Source: Channa striata (lineage: Eukaryota; Chordata; Actinopteri; Anabantiformes; Channidae). Taken from it: DNA of 64,000 bases. The position numbers and the translations under genes were made by a program. The notes below the pieces were generated by a model. It did no database searches. It saw only the letters and a list, made by a program, of their open reading frames with translations, and was not told the DNA's origin. The stretch is taken from NCBI GenBank assembly GCA_033026295.1, contig CM065181.1:992001-1056000 (forward strand). Reading direction: 5' to 3'. Shown one piece after another: positions 10,630-21,145 of this stretch (positions are counted from its first letter, which is position 1; the number at the start of each line of letters is the position of its first letter).

Positions 10630-13600
10630 CTCATAATGTCTCAAACTGTCCTGTAAATTTAAGAGAGATTTGATGTGTGAATTTGGCTTAGTGTTAGATT
10701 CAACCCCTGATGCCATCAAAAGTCTTGAAAAAGGGAGATGGGGACTATCCATCACAGGTCACTTAGGTCATTAACATACATTTACAATATGCATGTAAGT
10801 GATAACTTGCTGATAACACTCGTGTTACACAGCAGCTTACAGACTTTGCACACACACAGCACACATACAGAAACATTCCAACATCAAGGTCACTACACAG
10901 CACAGCACACGTGAAGGTAGAACCAGAAAGTGAATATGAAGGTCAGTGGAATGTGGAAAATGGGGAAGGTGTAGTGATATGTTTGACAAATGTGTATTGG
11001 ACAAAGACTGCTGCTGTTGCCCCTGTCTCACTCTCCTCTAAACAGGAAGAACTATTTAGGGGGGATACTCCACGTCCTATTGGCAAAACCATCTGATTGG
11101 AGTTGGCAAGACCTTGGCCCATGGTTGCAGAAGACGCTGTTCCTCGAGGAATTCCAACCAACAGCATCAGATCCTAGGATGGAATATAGCTGGAAGGGTG
11201 AGGTACGTTGTACAATTTACATCAGTTGTACAGAGCTTATAGAACAGTTGAACTCACTGATAGCTATGATATTGCGCATGCTGCAGCCTTTACCATCACT
11301 GAAACTAGTTTACCACCAGAGCTCGAGCAAATTCCGAAATCTCTCTGGGCAGCCCATAAATATGATGTAGGCCTTATGAAAAATGTAGAGCCCCTAACAG
11401 TCCTTCCAAAATCAGAGTGTAGACCATGACAGAACAAACACTCTTTAAAACAGGAAGCCATCATCAATGGCATAAAGCCTGAGTAAAACTCTCTGTTAAC
11501 GGCAGGTGTAATAACTTTTATTTGAGAATTCTCTTGTTGCAACTTATTTCTTGTAAAGAGACCTAGGTCAACCAATTGGGTGGCGCTTTGTTCAAAATTA
11601 CAGGAGGTGAAGGCAGCCATACACCCCTGAGCGCCTGAAGTAAAACTATACAAATTATTATTTCTCTGGTACCACCAAATTTGACAAACTTCTGTGTAAC
11701 AGTACATAGACGCTTCGCTAATTTGTATTTGTTAATCTGAGGAAGCATGCAAAATTGATACGGTGCACCTATTAAAACATATTTTAGACAATGGCCATAA
11801 AGTTTTTGTTTGTTTGTTTGTTTTTTTAACTGCAGTTTGTGCAACAAAAAGTGACATGTCTGGGTCAGGTGATCACCCCAGATGAAAACAGTGTCACAAA
11901 ATGAATTGCTGATTTAAAGGCTGACAAAAGCCAATGATAATTTCTTTTTCCTGGCATGACACAGTTCTGCAAAGGAATCGCTCCTGTGCGAAACCTTCCC
12001 GTTTGCTGTGGAGTGTGGTTGTTGCTTGTTGTTGTTGTGTGTGTTGGCACATGTTGACAGCATGTTGCCTGTTGTTGATAGCACTGGTGCTATTGCTCCC
12101 GAAGTGTTTGCTGACTTGGTTTGCCTAATACTGGTTAGTTTTTGACCAGGAAGACAGCTCCATGACTTTTGTGCATTGCTTGTGGGTGTAGTTGTATCTG
12201 TAGCAATCTAGTAAAACTGGATCCAGTTATAGCAGGATTTTTATTGCGTGAGAACCGTTGGTGCAGGAGAAGCTGTGTTTGGTTTGCTGTTCTGATTGCT
12301 TGGGAAGGTGCAATATGTTGGATGGATATCCTCATATCGGCACTGAGGTACTAAAAATCACCTGTTCTATTAGAAGTGGGTTTGAAAACACTAATTCTGA
12401 ACGCTGACAGAATTATGTGTTGATGGCTCTGATTTGCTGAAATGTCTAGCCTTGTCAAATTGCCTTGGGTTTGCAGTTGTCACAAAATTGTAGTGTCATT
12501 GCTTTTGAAAAAACTACGTTGTAACTCATCTGCAAGCTGGTGAGCTGAGAGCTCTTGCTGAAAATTACAAACTGGCCAATGATATGAAGTTTGAATGAAT
12601 GTATGAATATGAAAGGTGTCGCTCATAACTAAGGTTGTCTCTGGAGACAGAGAAGACTTGTGACGTCAGGCAGAACACTAACTGCACATTGTTCTTCTTG
12701 CAGTTCCGTAGATGCTGACTTGTTGCCTACGTGAATATCGGTTATGAAATGTGACACTCTAACATTAACAAAATAGCTTGATTTCTGCAGGAACTTCAAC
12801 AACGGATACAGCGGCCAGGATGGGACAAATGTTTCACCCAACTCAGTTTTCTTTCTCCCACAGAAACTCAACCCACAGGCTGACTTGTCAACCATGCAGT
12901 TACTAGCAAACACATCTAGAAACTTTGTAATGAAATTAGGTGCAACACTATATAAGGGACATCGCTCGGTCCAGAGATAAACTTTGTTTACCTAATTGAT
13001 ATTTCCATCTAAATGCAAAGCTAGCTCATGCTAGACATTTGCAAAGGGGGGATGTGTGCATATTTTAACACCTACTATAAACCCTAAAGCAAAGGTTTCA
13101 GGGAATGCAGGACATGTTAATCTGTGGGGCTCACAATGCCTCTGGTCCAATTAAATGCCTCTGCAAGGCCACTTCCCACCTGATAGACCCTTTGAATATT
13201 GAATGATTGAGTTAATTGAGCTATAGCTATGTAGAAATGGAGAGTTTGCTTGACCATGGTTTGCACGTTTATCAAGTGGGTAGAGGCTGTTGTTTTCTCT
13301 CTTCCAAACAGGATGCAGCTACTGTGGTAAAAGGCACTGACAAGTCAGAGGACCGTTCACTGAAGTGTTTCAGAATCAAGTAATTTGTGACAATTGTCCT
13401 GGGTTTTACCTTGAAGATTAAACGATTTGTCAAACTAATTTTGGGTTATTGCCTTCTCACCCCAGAGTGCAGGTGTGACAGAATTCACAAAATGTTGACA
13501 GGTTTGACATGGATTTAAGAATTAGCATTGGTGCTATTTCTTATGCAAGTTGAGTCTTTACCAAATAGGGTTTGAGAAAACCTCCTAGCGTAGTACTAAT

Positions 13601-13870
13601 TCAGAACAAACAAACTTGAGTTTGTTATAATGATGTGATTTCCAACTGTTGTGCAGAACTCTCTCAGATGTTTGTCCCCAGGTGAAAGCAGCCCTGCCTA
13701 CCCCTGCAGACATCAGCCTGCATGATCTCAAACCAGGTGACAAGGACCACCAAAGGAAATGCTAGCAGCAGAGACGCTTCGCAGGACCACATCACGTACT
13801 ACTGGCAACTAATTCAGCAGTGAAGGTGAAAGGACACGTCACATGGATCCACGTCAGCCACTGCATAAGG
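10630..13870 (+). pseudogene. ERV pol remnant (protease to integrase), decayed
   Basis: Retroviral pol domains are seen in order on the plus strand, all broken. A protease-end motif with RDLMCEFGLVLDSTPD is near 10650-10700. The N-terminal RT lead-in, with IPKSLWAAHKYDVGL, is near 11325-11380. An RT thumb segment with LQFVQQKVTCLGQVITPDE is near 11830-11885. RNase H, with AGELRALAE, is near 12535-12565. Integrase core, with a FIKWVEA motif, spans 13100-13480. The integrase C-terminal part, with LHDLKPGD, is near 13720-13745. The catalytic RT core between 11500 and 11750 is not recognisable. Many stops and frame changes separate the pieces, so no polyprotein could be made. Identification is by short motif and order only. 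Confidence 0.7.
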
Positions 13871-14039
13871 ATCCCCAACTGGAACTGGAACAAATACTAC
13901 ACCAGGCATACACCGACTTGTCAAGCTACAGACAGTCAAATTTGTCCCCTGAAATTGTTCACCCCCGGTGAGGAGGGAGAGGTGCTGATTGGGCTGGGCC
14001 CACACTTCAAGCTCCAACACACGTTAGGAAGGGTGAACA

Positions 14040-14796
14040 CAGGGAGGTGACAAAGGCGACATGTGGTGCTCAACAATGGAGGATCCCACACAAGATCACA
14101 GACTCTTAATGAAGGAGTGGATGCTAAAGAGCAGAGTGTGCACATTTGACCTCTTCACCATGGTTGCAGCCATCCTGCGGATGATCTGTGAATTGTGGCA
14201 CAATCAACAGATCACACAGCAACTCACAAACAAATCCAGACTGACAAGGAGTGTGACTGAGCCTGTTGGCTTACTTGATCCATACTCTGCAACACAGTCT
14301 CTGCCATGGATGATGGACAAATGCAATATGTTCAGAATTCCCGGGGAGTCCCAACCCTCTGCTGGTGGTGCACAACCAACAAGAATGTCGATTGGATTAA
14401 GCAACAGAGGTTCATCAAGCACACGCACGATGCCAGCAGCTTGCAGCAACATCGCAGATGACATGGGAGAACAGCATGGCAACTTACATGCTGCTTGCAG
14501 ACAAAGGAGGAGTCTGCACCATGACACCAGCACCTGGGGCTAGTTTGACATTGTGTAAAACTTTCATTTTGTCTCTCCTCACAGGTGTGGTAATAGGCAC
14601 TACTGCACTAACGTTGTCTGGATGTTGTTTTATTCCCTGTGTGCATATGCTGATAATGCGAAAAATCGACCACTCCATCTCACACCAAATGGCTCTCCAA
14701 AGCATGTTCTTCCTACAGGACAATGTTTTAGCTGAGTCTCTTGACATCCCTAACTGGGAACCCCCATATCATGGAGATGACAACATCAGTCTCTAG
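14040..14796 (+). pseudogene. ERV env remnant, mainly transmembrane subunit
   Basis: The clearest part is the C-terminal end, read from 14458 to 14796. A segment containing YMLLADKGGVC resembles the conserved ectodomain of class I retroviral transmembrane subunits. It is followed by a hydrophobic stretch (LSLLTGVVIGTTALTLSG), a cysteine pair and a short tail. The cysteine cluster expected just after the conserved segment is not intact. Upstream, 14061-14543 is open in another frame but shorter than a full surface subunit, so most of env is deleted or shifted. Confidence 0.6.
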
Positions 14797-14817
14797 ATTT
14801 TGACTCTCACTCACTGT

Positions 14818-14935
14818 AACCGGTCAAGGCAGATGGCCGCCCACCCTGAGCCTGGTTCTGCCAGAGGTTTCTTCCCATGGTGAAGTTTTTCCTCTCCACT
14901 GTCGCCTAAGGCTTGCTCAAGGGGGATTGTTAAGA
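14818..14935 (+). repeat. L2 tail fragment inside the ERV
   Basis: The segment GGTCAAGGCAGATGGCCGCC to GCTTGCTCAAGGGGGATTGTT is the sense version of the L2-type 3' tail seen at 4566, 19154 and 31014. It lies between the env remnant and the polypurine tract and lacks the terminal pentanucleotide repeat. Confidence 0.75.
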
Positions 14936-15038
14936 TTTTTTTCTTTTTCGTTTTGTTACTGTTGTATTGTTGTGTTCTTTGCTTCTACTATTGCTCAGCC
15001 TTGATTACTCCTGACATTTTTTGTTATCATAAAATGAT

Positions 15039-15051
15039 AAAAGGGGGGATG
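15039..15051 (+). promoter_or_regulatory. ERV polypurine tract
   Basis: AAAAGGGGGGATG immediately precedes the TG that opens the 3' LTR, the expected site of plus-strand DNA priming. Confidence 0.75.
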
Positions 15052-15465
15052 TGTGAGGGAAGTTTTTGATCAATGACCATCTGACCATCTGTTCACACTT
15101 CTGGCAGCGGCCAGACAACGAGTCCCTGCCACTCAGTAGGAAGCCCACGGGAACTTGACACCTTAACAGACCCTATTGTTCCTTTGAATCCTTGTTGACA
15201 CCTTAAGCAGACAGTAACAGAGACTTGCTAATTAAGGACTCCTGATCAATGTATATGATTTGCATAGTGGAGCAGATAAAACACACACACATCCTGACAG
15301 AGGGTATCAGAAACAGTCTGATCCACCCTTGTGACACTGCTCTGTGCTGTTTTTCTCTGGTTCTTGTTTTCTTGTGTTTTACTGAATTGTTCATTAAATT
15401 GCTCAGTGATCATTTTTAGTTGACTCTTGTTTCTAACTTGCTTTCCAAGTTTTTTGGCCATTACA
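15052..15465 (+). repeat. ERV 3' LTR
   Basis: 414 bp, TGTGAGGG to GGCCATTACA. Compared with the 5' LTR it has a further 30 bp after position 15071 that includes two copies of GACCATCT. Confidence 0.9.
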
Positions 15466-16340
15466 CCTTACACATAAAACAAACCTAGAATAGAAAAGCC
15501 TTCTTCCAACTACATAACATTGCCAAAATTATAAGCATCCTGTCTCAAAGCGATGCTGAAAAGCTAGTCCATGCATTTATTGTTTCTAGTTTGGACTACT
15601 GTAATTCTCTACTTTCAGGTTGCCCCAGTAACTCTCTAAAAAGCATTCAGTTAATCCAAAATGTTGCAGCAAGATGGTATTTGTAAGAGAGATCATATTT
15701 GACCTTCTCTAGCTTCTCTCCATTGGCTCCATTAAATGTAGAATAGAATTTAAAAACCTTTCCTCCACCATACCTAAAAGATCTCCTAGTACCATATCAT
15801 ATCATCCCACTTCGGTCTCAGAATGCAGGCTTACTTGTGGTTCCCAGAATTTCCAAAAGTAGAATGAGAGACAGAGCCTTTAGCTATCCAGCTCCTCTCC
15901 GGTGGAACCAGCTCAAAGTCCAGATTTAAGAAGCAGACACCCTCTCTATTTTTAAGACTAGGCTCAAAACCTTCCTCTTTGATAAAGCTTATAGTTAGTT
16001 ATAGTCATGCTGCTTTAGGCTTAGACTGCTAGCAGACCAACCCTTATGCAATGAGACACTTTCCTCCTCTTACCCCAATTTATATGTCACCACTGTATGA
16101 CATTAACACAACCGTAGTTGTGCTTCTCCCTCTCTGTCTTCTTCTCTCTATCACTGTGTACAGATAACCCTGGCATTGTAACTGTGTGTCTTCCAGTGTA
16201 CAGCTACTGGTCCTACCAACCTGCCCAATGTTTTGTTGTTGCTTTTTTCTTTTCTCTCTCCACTTTCCATGTACCCCAACGGGTCAAGGCAGATGGTCAC
16301 TCACCCTGACCCTGGTTATGCTGGAGGTTTCTTCTGTTAA
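15466..16340 (+). mobile_element. L2-type LINE, 3' part
   Basis: This continues the LINE interrupted at 8549. It translates to the RT C-terminal region (SSLDYCNSLLSGCP near 15590-15630; the WNQL and EADTLS.FKTRLKTFLFDKAY region near 15900-15990) and then the 3' untranslated segment with TGGTTATGCTGGAGGTTTCTTCTG. The terminal repeat tail is missing because a hAT-like end starts at 16342. The same C-terminal region occurs on the minus strand at 31530-31660. Confidence 0.8.
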
Positions 16341-16341
16341 A

Positions 16342-17393
16342 GCAGGGGTGTCCAAACTTTTTGCAAAGGGAGCCAGATTTGATGGGGTAAAATGTGGGTA
16401 TATATTGTATGTATATATATATTTAAACAAATTTTAGCAAGCCATTCTGTGTTTCACATTTGCCTTATTTTAATTTTAACAATCCTAAGCCCATCTTTTG
16501 GTTCATTTGAACATGCATATCACATGTAATTGAATATTCACCTAACTTTTTTTCCCAAACAGAAGTAATTGTACTGTTGAGTGCAAATTACATTTGAAAC
16601 CTGAAACATATCACCATGGCTGTTCAATGTTCACAGAACTTTTGAATAAACTAACAGAGAAATTAGCAAACAATAGACATATCCACGATTGCAGGGCTCA
16701 TTTGAAATATGACATATCAGTAAATATAAATGTTAATTGAACTTTTAAAAGTTTATTCTGGAGTGAAAACTGACAACTTGTCTGAATTTATGACCGATTT
16801 TGATCTTAACAAAAATGAATTCAGAGACTTATTGTAAATGAAAAATGACTTGTCTGCATTAATGAGATCTGGACTGCAGCACAAAGGCTAGGTCTGGCTC
16901 AAAGGCAGCGGTATTGACGCGCAAGGTGTCTCGCAGGTGAGAGTCCGTTAGCCGTGTCCTCACACGGCTCTTATTTAAGTTCAGGATGTCTTCTCACACA
17001 AATACGTCGACCCAAACAAGCTCAGCATTTTCTTAGCAAACGCTCGAATCTCTCGAAACCTGTCCTCATCCAGCTGTCGGTAAAAGTTGGCGAGAGAAAG
17101 CTGCTGGTGCCGACTGCGGCTCTCGGCGTCACACTGCAGCTCAATGGGCTCCAGCTGCAAATGGTCTGCACATCATCAGTGTCCACGGAAAATGGCGAGG
17201 AAGAAACAGCGATCTCCTTCTCGATAGCTGCAAAATCCGAAAGCGTTGTCCGAACTCTTCCGCCAGAGATGAAATATCTGATCCGCAACTCCTCGTTTGC
17301 GCACTGACATTGCCGATGAAATTTGACCATGGGCCGCATTTAGCTCATTTTAAATTTGATGACAGCAACAGCTCTCAAAAAATTGTCTATGTG
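16342..17393 (+). mobile_element. hAT-like terminal sequence and unidentified internal DNA
   Basis: It opens with CAGGGGTGTCCAAACTTTTT, typical of hAT terminal inverted repeats. The matching right end (ending CCCTG plus an 8-bp duplication) is not found before the gypsy fragment. At 16860-17330 the base composition rises and opposing frames of 117 and 105 codons are open, but I recognise neither. The last 50 bases resemble the interior of the Tc1-like repeat at 60860, so several elements meet here. Confidence 0.45.
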
Positions 17394-19094
17394 TATTGTC
17401 TGAGGCTGAAAGGAATTATGATGTGGGGAACCGGGAGCTCTTAGCCCTCAAACTTGCACTAGAGGAGTGGAGACATTGGTTGGAGGGGGCTGAGCAGCTG
17501 TTCCTGGTCTGGACCAACCACAGGAATTTGGAGTACATTCATTCTGCCAAGCGCCTTAATAGGCGGCAGTCTCGTTGGTCTCTGTTCTTCTCCAGATTTT
17601 ACTTAGTATTGCCGGGGGCCCAGAACACCAAACCTGATGCCTTGTCCCCTCAGTTTTAGGAGGACAGAAAGCAACCATCCACATCCTTCTCCCAAGGGGA
17701 GATGATCCTACCACCTGTCGTGTTGGGGGCCATACTCTTTTCTCTAGATCCCAACGTAAGAGACTTTAAACTCTCCTATTCAATTCCCGCTTGTTGCCCT
17801 CCGGGGCGTTTGTTTGTCCCTGCCTCTCTTCGACCACAGGTGCTTAGGTGGGGCCATGACTCAAGGCTGGCCTGCCACCCTGGAATTAGTTAAGGACCAC
17901 GGCGCTGATTGCACAAAGATACTGGTGGCCAGCCATGAATGGGGATTTACGTCGTTACGTGGGAGCATGCAGGGTCTGCATAAGGAATAAGATGCCCCAC
18001 CAGGCACCTACTGGTTTCCTCCGTCCAGTGCCGTCTCATCCATGGTTGCACATAAGCTTGGACTTTATTACCGGACTTCCCCCATCCGACGGTAAGACAT
18101 ACATTTTTGTGGTAGTTGATCATTTCTCCAAATTGGTCCATGCTGTTCCCATTATTAAGATACCTTCTGCCATGAAACTGCAGAGTTGTTGGTGCAGCAT
18201 GTTTTCAGATTGCATGGGCTTCCTGAGGACATACTTTCGGACCGGGGACCTCAGTTTGCAGCAGCTTAGTGGGCCGAGTTCTGTAAGGCTTGGGGGGCTC
18301 CGTAAGTCTGTCTTCTGGCATCCACCCCCAGACCAACGGCCAAACAGAGAGACTGATTCAGGAGATTGAAAGTATGTTGAGATGCATGTGTAGTAGTAAT
18401 CCCTCCACCTGGGCCCAGCAACTGCCTTGGGTGGAGTATGCTTATAATTCACTCCTTCATCTGCCTTAGGATGCTGTTCATTCCAGGCAGCCTAGCAGGC
18501 CCAGGCAGCAGTTCCCTTGCGCCTTCATTAAATGCTGCCGCCCCACCTGGACCAAAGTAGGATCATACCTTCTAAGGGGGCAACAGAGGGCTGCTGACTA
18601 CGCTGATTGGAGGATGTCTCCGGCTCCCCAGTACAAAGTTGGCGATAGGGTATGGCTATCAGCCAAGGACCTTCCCCTAAAGGTAGAAAAGAGGAAATTA
18701 GCTCCTCGGTTCATTGGCACGTTCGAGGTCAGCAAAGTGATTAATCCAGTTGCTGTCAAGTTGAGGTTGCCAGGCAGTATGCAGGCGCATCCAGTATTCC
18801 ATGTGTCTCGGGTTAAGCCAGTGAAGGAGTCACTGCTCTCGCCTCCTCCCGACTCTCCCCCACCTGCCCGCATCATTGATGGAGGTCTGGTCTACACAGT
18901 TAATCGTTTACTCCGGTCCAGACGCCGTGGGAGGGGCCTTCAGTACCGGGTGGACTGGAAGGGGTATGGTCTGGAGGAGCGCAGTTGGTTGCCTGCCCAC
19001 TTCATCTTGGACCCTTCCCTCATTGCAGATTTCCATCAACGGCATCCTGATCAGCCTTCATGGGTCGCCAGGGGGCAAACTAGAGGGGGGGTTC
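17394..19094 (+). pseudogene. Ty3/gypsy chromovirus pol fragment (RNase H, integrase, chromodomain)
   Basis: The 5' end is truncated in RNase H: LSEAERNYDVGNRELLALKL at about 17396-17455, with the NTKPDALSPQF end at 17625-17657. Integrase follows: a zinc-region remnant with HPGIS then a stop, CRVCIRNKMPH near 17968, the first catalytic region LDFITGLPPSDG near 18060, and VVDHFSKLVHAVP. The second catalytic aspartate region (LSDRGPQF) is present only after a frameshift near 18230. The last open frame, 18614-19102, has the YKVGDRVWLS and HPVFHVSRVKP motifs and ends with a chromodomain, YRVDWKGYGLEERSWLPAHF, the mark of chromoviruses such as the fish Sushi-like elements. It is inactive: truncated, with stops and frameshifts. 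Confidence 0.85.
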
Positions 19095-19876
19095 TGTTAT
19101 AAGTTAGGTGTTTTTGTCCTTATTTGGCTTTTCACTCTTTTTGACTCCTTATATTCAATTCAATTCAATTCAACTTTATTTATATAGCGCCAATTTACAA
19201 CAAGGTCATCTCAGGGCACTTTAACATAATAAAGTCAAGACTGTACAAACAGGTAGAGAAAACCCAACAAATCCCCCTTGAGCAAGCCATAGGCAACAGT
19301 GGAGAGGAAAAACTCCCTTATATGGGCATTCATTTTTCTGTTTGTGTGTCCCTGCGGGATTCCTCTTTGCCTTTCATCATCATCAGTATCTGTTATCTTC
19401 ATCATCTGTGCCTTTCATCATCATCATCTTTGTCACTCCTGCATTTTGTATTTAAGGCCTTGTATTTAGTTCTGGGGTTGGTAGTGTGTCTGGTTTTGTT
19501 CTGGTGCAACTCCCTTTTCCAGCTTGGCTTTTCCCGATCTCCAGCACATAATCGCGTTCGTGAGTTTGTGGTTAGTTTTGGTAGTTCAGGTTTCCTTGTT
19601 ATAGTCTTAATCTCGCTGCCTTTGAGTTAGTATGGTTATGTTGGTTAGTTTTGTTATACCTTTTGAAGGAGATTGTTATAGTCTGGGACTCTGCTTTTTG
19701 TTACACTGTTTTATGATTTAAATATTGTTAAACTCTCTTTGAGAAGGAGTGCTTTTTTAGAATTTAGTTTTTTAGGATCAACCGTGTGTGTGATTTTTGA
19801 TAACTGTACTTGTAGTTCTTGTGCTAATAAAACCTGTGCGTTCTCTGTGAGTCTCAGCTTCTGCTTTTGGGTTACA
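19095..19876 (+). repeat. Gypsy 3' LTR, interrupted
   Basis: The pol fragment is followed by a purine-rich tract (AGAGGGGGGG) and then TGTTATAAG, the usual start of this LTR type. It ends at or near TTACA at 19876, after AATAAAACC near 19826. An L2 tail is inserted at 19154-19320. With the 5' end of the element lost there is no second LTR to fix the boundaries, so the end is approximate. Confidence 0.6.
19154..19320 (-). mobile_element. L2-type LINE 3' tail, antisense, inside gypsy LTR
   Basis: Tandem ATTCA units, TTTATATAGCGCC, ATAAAGTCAAGACTGTAC and GGAAAAACTCCCTTA are all present. It is truncated relative to the copy at 4566. Confidence 0.75.
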
Positions 19877-20920
19877 GAACAGACTAGTTACAGAACCTTT
19901 ACACCAACAGTACAATTTACTGTATCATTAGAAAAAAAAAGAATATGCAACAGTTATAAATATGCCTATAGCCAGCATACACAAAAACTGATTGACCTAG
20001 CTAGAGGGAGACTAGAGATGAAGGCCAACAAGACACCTATGACTCATCTAAAGATGTTATTACCTTCATCAACTGTTCACGGAAAACTGACCAGGTTCTC
20101 CACCAGTCATAGCATTTGTCTGACGGTCAAAAGCAAAATTCGTGTCTCAAAATACTAAACCTTTCCTCCACTTGACATCAGAGTCTCCTACATGTTTCAT
20201 GAAAAAGTATAGCTGATGGTCAAAGTCACAATAGGTAGGCTTTGGGTATGCTGCTTACTGGGTGTTCAAATATCTGGGTTTCGCAATTCTTTTAGGGAAT
20301 TTTATCATTTATAATTCTGATTTCAGTTCTTATCATTTGCCTGTTTTGATTCCAAAATGCTTTGTTATTTTTAAAGAGTTTAATGTTTAAACACATAAAT
20401 ATTTTAGTTTTATTCATTTTCCTGGGGCCAGTTTGTTTATTATTGTACCTGTATTCTGCTCACAGGTGACAGTAGCAAGCAAATCTGCACCAGAACAAGG
20501 AGAACATTGCATTTAAAAATACACAAGCTTGACAAATCGATTTTTGCTTTAATGGAAATATTTTCAAACATTGCGGTCCACTTTTATAAGAGACAGGATG
20601 CAAGTTTGTTTGCCCTCACTTAATAAACTGAGGCACAGAGCTATTTACATATTGTCTATGTAAGATGGACCCCCGCCTTCGTCCCTGTAGCGAGGAAATA
20701 GTTGAGTGCAATATCTCTAAAACTTTCATCTGATGATGTATTAAATGTTTGGTCAGATTTCAGGTACAACTAACCTTTCAGCAATATCTCTTAAACTACT
20801 GTCTTTCAGTGTGATGATGTGTTAAATGTTTATCAGATTTCAGGTACAACTAACCTATGAGCTAATTAGGTTGAATTAATTAATTAATTAGGATCCCACA
20901 TGCACAAACTACACTTTTGG
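19877..20920. other. Intergenic with a short tandem duplication
   Basis: No gene is seen. A two-copy tandem repeat occupies 20709-20860. Confidence 0.5.
20709..20860 (+). repeat. Tandem duplication, two units of about 73-79 bp
   Basis: Both units open with CAATATCTCT, share a GATGATGT.TTAAATGTTT block and close with CAGATTTCAGGTACAACTAA. The second unit has a few extra bases. A TTAA-rich run follows. Confidence 0.75.
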
Positions 20921-21145
20921 TAAATGGTCCATACTTATATAGCGCTTTTCTATCTATTGGTTCTCAAAGTGCTTTACACTTCTTCACATTCACACTCACA
21001 ATCACACACCAATGGGGGAGATACTATTGGGAGCAAATAAATAAGTATTCAGTGTATTGTTCAAGGACACTTTGATATGTGACCAGCAAAGCGAGGGATT
21101 GAACCAACAACTATAGGATTGGTGGACGGCCTTATCTTACTATCT
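20921..21145 (-). repeat. tRNA-derived SINE (family A), antisense
   Basis: TATATAGCGCTTTTCTATCT, CAAAGTGCTTTACACT, ACACACCAATGGGGGAG and the tRNA-like GGGATTGAACCAAC are in the order seen at 1584. Confidence 0.75.

Larger units (their letters stand above)
8550..15465 (+). mobile_element. Endogenous retrovirus with both LTRs, defective
   Basis: The element is 6.9 kb: 5' LTR, primer site, leader, gag-like area, decayed pol, env remnant, polypurine tract and 3' LTR, all on the plus strand. Both LTRs begin TGTGAG and end CATTACA. The flanks are ACTTA (8545-8549) and CCTTA (15466-15470), a 5-bp target duplication with one mismatch. The recognisable pol order (protease-like, RT, RNase H, integrase) followed by an Env transmembrane remnant marks it as an orthoretrovirus-like ERV rather than a gypsy element. 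Every coding domain carries stops and frameshifts, so nothing can be made from it. It is embedded in an L2-type LINE. Confidence 0.88.

Noticed and set aside
11264..11707. 147-codon minus-strand frame in the ERV
   Set aside because: It overlaps pol remnants read on the plus strand; no recognisable product.
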